11,851 bases of DNA, taken from CAZAQB01 sp964487155 (GTDB lineage: Bacteria; Pseudomonadota; Gammaproteobacteria; Nitrococcales; Nitrococcaceae). The translations under genes and the position numbers were made by a program. Of this stretch, positions 1 to 6,203 are shown in pieces. The stretch covers positions 1 through 11,851 of the forward strand of contig CAZAQB010000102.1 of NCBI GenBank assembly GCA_964487155.1, given 5' to 3'. Each line of letters starts with the position of its first letter. Position 1 is the first letter of the stretch. The notes beneath the pieces were generated by a model. The model saw nothing but the letters and a program-made list of their open reading frames with translations, did no database searches and was not told where the DNA came from.

Positions 1-643
1 TGATCCCGGAGGCGAACACGATCCGCTCGAAGGTCCGGTCCAGGGAGGCGCTGGCGAAATCCTGCATCACCGCCCCGTCCGCCCAGCGCACCGTGTCGCC
101 CACCGCCACCGGCGTCTGGGGCGCGGCGATCCAGCCGTCGCCGTCGCTGCCGGCGACGCGCAGGAAGCTGTAGCCGCCGCCTTCGGCCACTTCCAGCACC
201 TCGCCGGTGTTGCCCGCCGCCGCGCCCTGCTGTTCCACGCGGGCCAACCCCTGCACGAACAGGATCTGGTCGAAGGTGCGGTCGAGCGCCTTGCTGTGGA
301 AGTTCTGCATCAGCGCCGCCTGGCCCCAGCCCACCTGGTCGCCCTTGGTCACGTCCGTCTGCATGGTGGCGAGCCACACCGGGCCGTTGCGGGTCTGGAC
401 CCGCAGGTAGCTGTACCCGCCCGCGCTCTCTACCACCAGCACCTGGCCGGCGTTGCGCACCTGGGCCGGCGCGCGCGTTGCCATGTTGGCGTGGGGATCC
501 TGGGCAGGAGCGGCAGCGGTCTCGACCGCCGGCGCCTCGTCGTTGGCCGGGGCCGCGGCGTTGCTGCCGGCCTGGGTGTCCGGCTCGGAGCATGCGGTGG
601 CCAGCACAGCGAAGCCGGCAAGCAGCCAGAGAGGGGTGCGCAT
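1..643 (-). CDS. Lipoprotein with two tandem NrfJ-like modules (3' end missing)
   Basis: The reading frame is open to the left edge (214 codons visible) and starts at ATG 643-641, with an AGGAGA Shine-Dalgarno about 9 bases upstream. Residues 1-18 form a lipoprotein signal ending LATAC, so Cys18 should be lipidated. An Ala/Pro/Glu-rich linker runs to about residue 60. Two modules follow, residues 64-132 and 145-213. They align with no gap and share 35 of 69 residues by hand count, including GGYS, LRV, a central GD-x-V-x-W, and LDRTF near the end. The pattern (G-x-V, GGY-x-[YF]-L-x-V, W-x-A, LDRTF) resembles small periplasmic NrfJ-like proteins sometimes named 'DNA-binding protein'. The true function is unknown, and the resemblance is from memory. 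It lies 81 bases behind ydbL on the same strand and may be the last gene of that unit, or further genes may follow beyond the edge. Confidence 0.85.
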   Translation of the reverse strand, partial: MRTPLWLLAGFAVLATACSEPDTQAGSNAAAPANDEAPAVETAAAPAQDPHANMATRAPAQVRNAGQVLVVESAGGYSYLRVQTRNGPVWLATMQTDVTKGDQVGWGQAALMQNFHSKALDRTFDQILFVQGLARVEQQGAAAGNTGEVLEVAEGGGYSFLRVAGSDGDGWIAAPQTPVAVGDTVRWADGAVMQDFASASLDRTFERIVFASGI

Positions 644-724
644 CACGGGCGATCTCCTGGGGAACTGGATTCAGGGGTCGATGCTACCGGTGCCGGCCGC
701 CGGCTGCGTTGATCCGGATCACCA

Positions 725-1336
725 CTACTTGCGGCGCCACTGCCCCGCGTCGGTGCGGTAGTACCAGCCGGCAGGCGCCTTTTCCACCCAGCGCCGGGCG
801 AACACCTGGCGGATCTGGTCCTCCCACTCCGGATGGCCGTTGGCCAGGGCGATCTCCCGGTAGAGCTGGTTGCGATCCTGGTTCTCGGCGGCGACCAGTT
901 GGCGCAGCCGCCCCCGCTGGGGCAGGGGCACGGAGTTCAGATCCCGCACCGCCAGGGTGCCATCCGCCGCCAGGCCGATGGCGCCGGACTCGTAGAAGGG
1001 CTTGAGCTCGGCGTGGCGCTGTTCCATGGAACCGGTGATGCGGCGGATCGCCGGTGAGGAGATGTCCAGGTCCGGCTGGCCGCCCTGGGCCTGGGCCACC
1101 GGCACCAGCCACTGCAGCGCGGCCAGCCAGACCGGCGTTGCCCGGGACTGGGGTGGCGGCTCGCTGCCCGACTCCGGCGCCGCGGGCGCGTCCTGGGGCT
1201 GACGGCCCCAGACGTCCTCGATGATGCGGTCGGCGGCCTTCTCGGCGGCCACCGCCGGGAAATACACGTTGATGGTGACGCAGGCCAGCGGCGCCAGCGC
1301 CGCCAGCAGCAGGATCAGGGGCCGGAGCCTCGCCAT
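725..1336 (-). CDS. ydbL: YdbL/DUF1318-family protein with lipoprotein-like N-terminal extension
   Basis: A 203-residue envelope protein with ATG at 1336-1334 and GGAG about 9 bases upstream, starting 28 bases after the ydbH stop. In E. coli, YdbL is a small periplasmic protein that modulates the YdbH-YnbE intermembrane bridge. The C-terminal half here (about residues 90-203, ending APAGWYYRTDAGQWRRK) corresponds to that roughly 110-residue protein. The N-terminal part is additional. It has a signal peptide ending APLAC, so Cys19 is probably lipidated, although Pro at -3 is not canonical. The family-typical VTINVYFPAVAAEKAADRII follows at about residues 20-39, then a Pro-rich linker. A second hydrophobic stretch at about residues 69-84 ends in AQAQ and looks like an internal relic of a signal peptide. 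This architecture may combine a YnbE-like anchor with YdbL; see findings. Family call is strong, the fusion idea is inference. Confidence 0.88.
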   Translation of the reverse strand: MARLRPLILLLAALAPLACVTINVYFPAVAAEKAADRIIEDVWGRQPQDAPAAPESGSEPPPQSRATPVWLAALQWLVPVAQAQGGQPDLDISSPAIRRITGSMEQRHAELKPFYESGAIGLAADGTLAVRDLNSVPLPQRGRLRQLVAAENQDRNQLYREIALANGHPEWEDQIRQVFARRWVEKAPAGWYYRTDAGQWRRK

Positions 1337-1364
1337 GGGTGCACTCCGCGGATTTCGACCCGCC

Positions 1365-3449
1365 CTACTCTACCACCGGCGCCGGCGCGGCCGTGACCGC
1401 CTGCAGCTGGCGCACCAGGGTTGACCAGCGCACCGCCCGGCTGTGGCCGATGACGTCCACCCGGGGCAGGCCCGCGCCGCGCACGATGTAGTAGCCACTC
1501 TCCGCCGGGCCCAGGCCGCGCATCAGGCAGATGTCTTCCTTCAGCACGCAACCCAGGCCGATGCGGTCGTAGCGGAACTCCTCGAACAGGCCCAGCAGGC
1601 CCCGGGACAGGGCGGCCCCGGCGCCGGCACCGCCGAGGCTCGCCAGGTTCTCCACCGCCCGCTGGCTGATGCGGTGGCGGGAGCGGTCGTCCTCGGGGGT
1701 GGCGAACCAGGCCCGGAAGGCCGCCGGCTGCCAGCCCACCAGCCGCAGGCCCTGGATGTCGCCGTCCAGCCGGCCGGTGATGCGCCCGAAGCGGAAGGTG
1801 CGGGTGAGCCGTTCCAGGTCCAGGCCCTGCAGCTGCACTTCCCCCTCCAGCACCGGACGGGCCCCGAGGGGATCGCGCAGTCTGAAGCGCTCGACGCTGA
1901 CCCGTCCGTCGAAGGCCTCGGCGCTGAGCGCGCCTCCCAGCGTGACGGCGTTGTCCCGGTAGCTGAGTTCCGGCAGCCGGGCTGACAGGGAGCCGCTGAA
2001 CTCCGGCCAGCCCAGGGCCCGTGTCAGGGCCGTCAGGCTGACCGGGGTGAGCTGGGCGTCCAGCAACAGGCTGCGGGCGGGGCGGTGCATTTCGGTGGCC
2101 GCCAGGCGCTGTACCTCCACGGCGCCATCCAGCACGGGGATTCGTGCCGGGTGGGTGAGCCGGAAATCGCCCCCCTGGAGGCTGGCCTCCAGCGCCGCGC
2201 TGCCCACCGGCAGGCCGAACAGCCTTCCTGCGGCCCACTGCAGGCGGCTGGTCGGCGGCGGCGGCTCATGCGGGGCGCTCCAGTGCAGGGTGCCGTCCAG
2301 TCCCTCCAGGTTGTGGCGGGCGTCCGGGCTGGCCACCTCCACCCGCGCCAGGCGCAGTTGCAGGCGGCGGGGCTCTCCGGCATCCAGGAGCAACTCGCCG
2401 GAGAGGCTGCCGCCGAGCTTCAGGGCGCCGCCGGTGCGACCGGCCAGCAGGGGCGCCAGGTAGGTGTCGTAGGCCGCCGGCAAGCTGGCATGACGCAGCT
2501 CCAGCGCGGCACGCCGGGGCTCCATGGATGGCCAGGCGAGGCGCAGATCGCCCCGCAGATCCACCAGCTCCCGTTGGTTCAACACCACTTCCAGGCCCTC
2601 CAGCAGGCCCGCCAGCGGGTCCCAGCGGACCAGGCCCTGCGCCTCCAAGGGATGGGAGCTGAAGTCCACGAACACCGGATCCAGGTAGAGCTGGCCGGCG
2701 GCGGTGGAGGTCTCCAGGAAGGCGTTCCAGGCACCGTCCCGGCGGCGGGCCTGCCACTGCACCTGGCCCTCCAGGGCCTCTGCGGCCCGCAGGCCCTGGG
2801 GACCGCTGAACCCCAGGGCGCTCCAGCGCAGTTCTCCCAGGCTGCGGGGTTGCTCCCCGGCGGCGCCGGAGATCCGGGCGTCCAGGTCGAGCCTTCCGGC
2901 TGCCGTCCAGTCGGCCGGCCACAGGCCGGCCGCCCGCTCGGCGAGCCTCTCCAGCGGAACATCTGCTCCCTGGAGGTGCAGGCTCCAGGGGCCGCCGGCC
3001 GTCCACAAGGCCTCGGCCCGCAGGCCGAGGGGCTGCGGCGGCGGGTCCTCGAGGCGCAGTTCCAGGCGGCGTTGCGCCGGCAGGTAGGCCAGGCTGATGG
3101 CCGCCCGGCGCAATCCCAGCATCGGCAGCCGGGCCTGGATCTCGCCGGCGGCGCAGCGGTAGCTGCCGTCCCGGGCGTGGATCCGGGGGCAGCGGATGTC
3201 CAGATCGCGCAGGCTCAGGCCGGCGTCCTGGAGTTCCAGGCGGGCGGCCCGCAGGCGTCCCGCCCGGGGAGCGCCGTCGGGGCCGAGGTCCAGGTGCAGG
3301 ATCAGTTCTGCGGCGCTCCAGCCGTCCCCCCGGAGGTTGCCGAGACGCAGCTCCAGGCTCTCCAGGGCGGCCGAGGCCGGTGGGCCAGCCAGCAGTGCGG
3401 CCAGAGTGGCGCCCAGTGCGCGGGCGGCGGCCGGGCGTGGGCGTGACAT
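1365..3449 (-). CDS. ydbH: YdbH-family AsmA-like intermembrane lipid transport protein
   Basis: A 694-residue protein. ATG is at 3449-3447 with only a weak upstream ribosome site, 40 bases after the preceding stop. Residues 1-27 look like a signal peptide or anchor (LGATLAALLAGPPASA). The body is a long run of amphipathic beta-strand repeats (LELRLGNLRG, LDLDARISG, LQLRLARVEVAS) typical of repeating beta-groove proteins such as TamB, YhdP and YdbH, which shuttle phospholipid between inner and outer membranes. The C-terminal 100 or so residues are the most conserved-looking part: FRYDRIGLGC, a CVLKEDIC pair (Cys634 and Cys641), and GYYIVRGAGLPRVDVIGHSR. This matches the DctA-YdbH Pfam family; the 'dicarboxylate transport' in that name is historical. 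It is shorter than the E. coli protein (about 880 residues). The ydbL gene follows immediately, supporting the assignment. Antisense frames here are shadows. Confidence 0.85.
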   Translation of the reverse strand: MSRPRPAAARALGATLAALLAGPPASAALESLELRLGNLRGDGWSAAELILHLDLGPDGAPRAGRLRAARLELQDAGLSLRDLDIRCPRIHARDGSYRCAAGEIQARLPMLGLRRAAISLAYLPAQRRLELRLEDPPPQPLGLRAEALWTAGGPWSLHLQGADVPLERLAERAAGLWPADWTAAGRLDLDARISGAAGEQPRSLGELRWSALGFSGPQGLRAAEALEGQVQWQARRRDGAWNAFLETSTAAGQLYLDPVFVDFSSHPLEAQGLVRWDPLAGLLEGLEVVLNQRELVDLRGDLRLAWPSMEPRRAALELRHASLPAAYDTYLAPLLAGRTGGALKLGGSLSGELLLDAGEPRRLQLRLARVEVASPDARHNLEGLDGTLHWSAPHEPPPPTSRLQWAAGRLFGLPVGSAALEASLQGGDFRLTHPARIPVLDGAVEVQRLAATEMHRPARSLLLDAQLTPVSLTALTRALGWPEFSGSLSARLPELSYRDNAVTLGGALSAEAFDGRVSVERFRLRDPLGARPVLEGEVQLQGLDLERLTRTFRFGRITGRLDGDIQGLRLVGWQPAAFRAWFATPEDDRSRHRISQRAVENLASLGGAGAGAALSRGLLGLFEEFRYDRIGLGCVLKEDICLMRGLGPAESGYYIVRGAGLPRVDVIGHSRAVRWSTLVRQLQAVTAAPAPVVE

Positions 3450-3489
3450 CGGGGCGGGTCCGCCCGGGCAGGCGGGGGCGGGGTGGCGC

Positions 3490-3951
3490 TCAGCCGGACG
3501 GGCTGGCCGGCGGAGGGGGTGCCAGCCGGCCGCTCAGGCGCATGCCATCGCGAATGTTGCGGCCCAGCAGCAGCAGGCAGACGCCGAGCACCAGCAGCTC
3601 GCCGAACTGCACCAGCACGAAGGTCTGATCGAAGGCCGCGGCACTGGCCTTCATGTCCAGGAACAGCGCCGCCGGGGCGGCGAGCAGGAGCAGCAGCGTG
3701 GTGACCACTGTCATGCGCCGCATCTTGGCCTGGACCAGGGCCGAGCGCCGCCCGGTGGCGAGTGCAAGGCCGGTAAACACGGTCACCAGCACGGCCGGAA
3801 TCAGCAGCAGCTGCCCCAGGGCCACATAGTGACGGACCAGGAGCAGGGCGGCGAGGTTGCCGAAGGCCCCCACGATCATGATCGAGACCAGGAACTGGGC
3901 GATGGTGGCGGCGGTGAGTACCGCTCCCACCAGGTGGAGTTTCTTCTTCAT
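3490..3951 (-). CDS. Four-helix inner membrane protein, unknown function
   Basis: A 153-residue integral membrane protein starting MKKKLHLVGAVL at ATG 3951-3949, with GGAGA about 12 bases upstream. The frame is open further upstream, but that extension is Arg-rich, overlaps the neighbouring gene and looks non-coding, so the internal start was chosen. Hydrophobic segments lie at about residues 7-30, 44-66, 79-98 and 112-130. The N-terminal Lys cluster and Arg-rich loop (GRRSALVQAKMRRM) suggest both termini face the cytoplasm. The Pro/Ser-rich tail (LAPPPPASPSG) is probably disordered. The pattern K-x-x-H-L-V-G-A-V-L followed by four helices recalls DUF2269/CopD-type small membrane proteins, but this is only a resemblance and no haem or metal motif is evident. 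It is followed by ydbH after 40 bases, so an envelope role alongside YdbH/YdbL is possible. Confidence 0.75.
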   Translation of the reverse strand: MKKKLHLVGAVLTAATIAQFLVSIMIVGAFGNLAALLLVRHYVALGQLLLIPAVLVTVFTGLALATGRRSALVQAKMRRMTVVTTLLLLLAAPAALFLDMKASAAAFDQTFVLVQFGELLVLGVCLLLLGRNIRDGMRLSGRLAPPPPASPSG

Positions 3952-4055
3952 CGAAGCCAATCCGTCTCCGGCGGTCTGCCGGCCGCGCCGGGCGGCCCGT
4001 CGGGGCAGCCTAATGCAGCGCGCTGCGAGCGTCGACCGGCGGCCCGCCCCGGCAA

Positions 4056-4244
4056 TCAGCCAGCGGGGGGCGTGACCGGCGGCACCTCCGGCCGCGGCAG
4101 ATCCCCTAGCAGTGCGGCGCCGCCGCCGGCAACCATGGCCAGCACGGCGGCGGTGCCCACGGAACTCGCCAGCGCGAGGCCCATCATCCAGGAGCCGACA
4201 GCGGCTCCTCCGAGGTCCGAGCGGCGGGGTTGGTTTTCGCTCAT
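4056..4244 (-). CDS. Small single-span membrane protein (62 aa)
   Basis: A short frame, MSENQPRRSDLGG..., with a near-consensus GGGAGGA Shine-Dalgarno at 4258-4252, seven bases before ATG 4244-4242. This is the best ribosome site in the left half of the window and is the main argument that the gene is real. Residues 1-12 are polar with two Arg. A hydrophobic segment, SWMMGLALASSVGTAAVLAM and on to about residue 46, is Gly/Ala-rich and could span once or form a tight hairpin. The tail is Pro-rich (LPRPEVPPVTPPAG). The sequence is not recognised. It fits in a 332-base gap between the TIKI-like and four-helix genes, on the same strand, with 39- and 104-base spacers. Confidence 0.6.
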   Translation of the reverse strand: MSENQPRRSDLGGAAVGSWMMGLALASSVGTAAVLAMVAGGGAALLGDLPRPEVPPVTPPAG

Positions 4245-4251
4245 GGCAGGG

Positions 4252-4258
4252 TCCTCCC
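4252..4258 (-). promoter_or_regulatory. Strong ribosome binding site of the 62-aa protein
   Basis: On the minus strand the sequence reads GGGAGGA, seven bases before the ATG at 4244. The match and spacing support this short gene as translated. Confidence 0.6.
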
Positions 4259-4283
4259 GGTGGGCACCGAAGCGCGGTGCGAA

Positions 4284-5246
4284 TCACTGGCTCTCATCGA
4301 GGGTATCGGCCGGCCCGGCGTCAGGCTGAAGGCCCGCGCCGGGGCTGCGGAACACGACCAGAGTAGCGAACTCTGAGAAAACCTGCTGGTTCAGCAGGCC
4401 GAACCAGCGGTACACCAGCGGGTGGAGGGCCCCGGTATCCGCCACGGCAAAGTGGCCGGGGGCGAGATCCAGTTCGTCCAGGAAGTACACGAATGCCTCC
4501 AGGGGCCCGTCCTGGTGCTCCCCCAGCACCTGGAGATTCAGCATCCGCCGGCGCAGCGCCGGCGGGGCGTCCGCCCGTAGCCGGCCGAACAGCCGGTGGG
4601 GGCGGTGGGAGCAGTGCAGCGCCCCGTAGAGGATGGCGTGGCGGGCCCCGTTGCGGTACTGGTTCCAGAAGTTCACGGCGATGGAACGATCACGGTTGCC
4701 CTGGCCGCCCCGCGATCGCGCCTGGCGCTGGCGCTCCTCGATGCCCGCCAGGGCGAGCCGGGGATTGCGCGCGAGCGCCGCCCGCAGCAGCTCCGCCGCG
4801 TCCGCCCCGCGCAGTCCCACCAGGGCGTCGCCGGCCAGGGTCCGCTCTCGCAGCCGCCGGACCTGAGCCGGGTCGGCCTCCAGCAACAGCACGTCCACCG
4901 GCAGCCTGGCGAACAACTGCCGGGCCAGGAAGCGCCGGGTGGCTGGGCGATGCAGTTCGCCCACGCACAGCACCCGGGGATCGGCCGCCTCCAGCTCGGT
5001 CAGCCACTGGTCCAGCGGCTGCAGCGCCTGGCGCAGGTTCTGTTTCAGCGCCCGCTGCTGCGGCCGCGGCAGGGCCCGGTAGCGGGCCAGGGCGCGCACG
5101 GCGATGGGGTGGAACACCGGGTGCTGGACCCGGGCGTTGGACAGCCGGGTCTCCGAGAGCGGGGTGACCGGTTCCGGGGCCCGCCACTCGCGGTAAGTGA
5201 GCACTGCCACCAGCAGCGCCGGCCAGAACAGCACGAACAGCGTCAA
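4284..5246 (-). CDS. Membrane-anchored TIKI/ChaN-like (EreA-fold) protein
   Basis: About 320 residues. The N-terminus is a hydrophobic anchor (LFVLFWPALLVAVL). The soluble part has hallmarks of the ChaN/TIKI/EreA-like superfamily: VLCVGELHRPATRRF (Glu97, His99) after a first beta-strand, LPVDVLLLEAD (Glu123), GNRDRSIAVNFW (Arg185, preceding a helix) and ILYGALHCSH (His211). Known members are metal- or haem-binding proteins and hydrolases; the substrate here cannot be told. The domain faces the periplasm if the anchor is the only span. No ATG or GTG start is available near the anchor. TTG at 5246 is the listed start, but a GGGAGG at 5279-5274 lies nine bases before an ATA (5264-5262), which would give a longer, better-formed anchor. 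The frame is continuous back to the TGA of the upstream methyltransferase. The start is therefore uncertain by up to about ten codons. Confidence 0.75.
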   Translation of the reverse strand: MTLFVLFWPALLVAVLTYREWRAPEPVTPLSETRLSNARVQHPVFHPIAVRALARYRALPRPQQRALKQNLRQALQPLDQWLTELEAADPRVLCVGELHRPATRRFLARQLFARLPVDVLLLEADPAQVRRLRERTLAGDALVGLRGADAAELLRAALARNPRLALAGIEERQRQARSRGGQGNRDRSIAVNFWNQYRNGARHAILYGALHCSHRPHRLFGRLRADAPPALRRRMLNLQVLGEHQDGPLEAFVYFLDELDLAPGHFAVADTGALHPLVYRWFGLLNQQVFSEFATLVVFRSPGAGLQPDAGPADTLDESQ

Positions 5247-5297
5247 GCGGAGGATCAGCGGTATGGCCAGGTTCCTCCCAGTCGCGCAAGCGCTGTC

Positions 5298-5819
5298 TCA
5301 GGTCTCCCGGACCGCGCACAGGGCCTGGCGCATCCGCGGCGGCGGACCGGGGTCGCGCCCATGGCGGTAGGCGAGCGGCCGCAGTGCCGGCGAGAACCAG
5401 CGCAGCAGCTCCTCGCGCTCCAGCAGGTAGTCGGGGCAGGCCGGACGGCCGAAGCGCTCGTTGCCGGCGGCGAAGGTCTCGAACAGCAGCACGCCGCCGG
5501 GGGCCACCGCCTGGGCGATACGCGGCATCAGTGGCCGCCACAGGTAGTTGCACACCACCACGCCGGCGAAGCGCCGTCCCTCCAGCGGCCAGGGGCCTGC
5601 CTCCAGGTCCGCCTCGATGGCCGTCAGCCGGGGGTCCGCCGGCAGGGCGGCGAGGGCCTCGGCGTTGCGGTCGACGGCGGTGACCGGATGGCCCAGCGCC
5701 AGGAACAGCCGGCAGTGCCGGCCCCGCCCGCAGGCGAGATCCAGCACCTCAGCGCCCGCCGGCACCCGTGCCGCGAAGGCCCGGATCCAGGGGGACGGGG
5801 TGGCGAGCCGCTCAGCCAT
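5298..5819 (-). CDS. Class I SAM-dependent methyltransferase
   Basis: A 173-residue cytoplasmic enzyme. Motif I is VLDLACGRGRHCRLF (residues 25-39, Gly31 and Gly33 of the SAM loop). The acidic end of strand 2 is TAVDRN (Asp50), IEADLE carries Asp71, and VVVCNYLWRPLMP at about 87-99 is motif IV. PGGVLLFETF is the strand 5 region, followed by the family-typical GNERFGRP and LEREELLRWF. The sequence resembles the short TehB-like methyltransferase domain group that methylates small molecules; the substrate cannot be assigned. ATG 5819-5817 was chosen because it is the first in frame before motif I, although no good Shine-Dalgarno precedes it. It appears to be the first gene of the leftward unit and ends 51 bases before the TIKI-like start, in the same frame. 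Confidence 0.85.
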   Translation of the reverse strand: MAERLATPSPWIRAFAARVPAGAEVLDLACGRGRHCRLFLALGHPVTAVDRNAEALAALPADPRLTAIEADLEAGPWPLEGRRFAGVVVCNYLWRPLMPRIAQAVAPGGVLLFETFAAGNERFGRPACPDYLLEREELLRWFSPALRPLAYRHGRDPGPPPRMRQALCAVRET

Positions 5820-5920
5820 GGCTCGGAATCATGCCAGCCGACACGGTTCGAAGCCCCACGACCGGCGGCCTCGCGCTCGTTGACGGAACATGTGTTGCGC
5901 TCCCAGTTCGCCGCGCAGAC

Positions 5921-5947
5921 GGTGGGTTTCGCGGCGCTCAGCCCACC
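5921..5947. repeat. Dispersed-repeat palindrome (GGTGGG...CCCACC)
   Basis: GGTGGG at 5921-5926 and CCCACC at 5942-5947 flank TTTCGCGGCGCTCAG. This matches, from memory, an intergenic repeat common in Gammaproteobacteria with the pattern GGTGGGTTTCGC-GCGCTCA-CCCACC, often followed as here by CTGCG or CTACG. The antisense translation contains WAERRETH, frequently seen in spurious ORFs made from such repeats. Copy number in this genome cannot be seen from one window. Confidence 0.55.
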
Positions 5948-5987
5948 CTGCGCGACACAGCAAGTGGGGGTATCGGAGCCGCAGTAG

Positions 5988-6012
5988 CCCCACGTTGCGA
6001 AGAAACGTGGGG
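5988..6012. repeat. Perfect 9-bp hairpin CCCCACGTT/AACGTGGGG
   Basis: CCCCACGTT (5988-5996) pairs perfectly with AACGTGGGG (6004-6012) across a 7-base loop. No T-run follows on either strand, so it is not a clear intrinsic terminator. GTGGGG at 5964-5969 can pair instead with CCCCAC at 5988-5993, making two mutually exclusive hairpins. It adjoins the palindrome at 5921-5947 and is probably part of the same repeat unit. Confidence 0.6.
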
Positions 6013-6168
6013 GCCGGCGTAGCGAATGCCAAGGCCGTCAGCCCTGCCCATTACCCACAAATCACTGCTCAGAGCCCACCGCGAAGGTCAGGCCAAGGCG
6101 CCCACCCCATGGCTCGATATCCTGCAATCGCTGCTCCGATCGCATGGTAACGGGTGGGCCGATCAGAT

Positions 6169-6196
6169 GCCCCCGCCGCCGGCTGGCTGCGGGGGC
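6169..6196 (-). terminator. Possible terminator of the TraF-like gene
   Basis: GCCCCCGC (6169-6176) and GCGGGGGC (6189-6196) form a perfect 8-bp GC stem with a 12-base loop, 8 bases after the stop of the 6204-7736 gene. In the direction of transcription it is followed by ATCTGATC, with no real U-tract, so termination efficiency is doubtful. Confidence 0.35.
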
Positions 6197-6203
6197 GGCG
6201 GGA

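Larger units (their letters stand above)
5820..6203. other. Gene-free region of 384 bases with repeats
   Basis: No convincing gene is present. A short minus-strand frame at 5829-6032 translates to LLCRAGWAERRETHRLRG, the kind of peptide produced when a common proteobacterial intergenic repeat is translated, so it is not called. The region holds a palindrome (5921-5947), a 9-bp hairpin (5988-6012) and a terminator-like stem (6169-6196). Any promoter for the leftward methyltransferase unit should lie at the low-coordinate end of this gap, but I see no clear -35/-10 pair. Confidence 0.6.

Noticed and set aside
711..720. Palindrome GATCCGGATC between ydbL and the left-edge lipoprotein
   Set aside because: Ten bases is short for a high-GC genome; no second copy or promoter-like sequence supports an operator.
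2085..3446. A 453-codon open frame on the plus strand
   Set aside because: Antisense shadow of ydbH, Gln/Gly/Ala-rich with no ribosome site or domain.
4596..5987. A 463-codon open frame on the plus strand
   Set aside because: Antisense to the TIKI-like and methyltransferase genes and runs through the repeat; composition is of shadow type.
5988..6012. Hairpin as an intrinsic terminator
   Set aside because: The stem is good, but neither side has a T-tract, and the adjoining palindrome suggests a repeat element.
5829..6032. A 67-codon frame on the minus strand containing WAERRETH
   Set aside because: The peptide is what this class of intergenic repeat encodes by chance, and the frame spans the palindrome and the hairpin.
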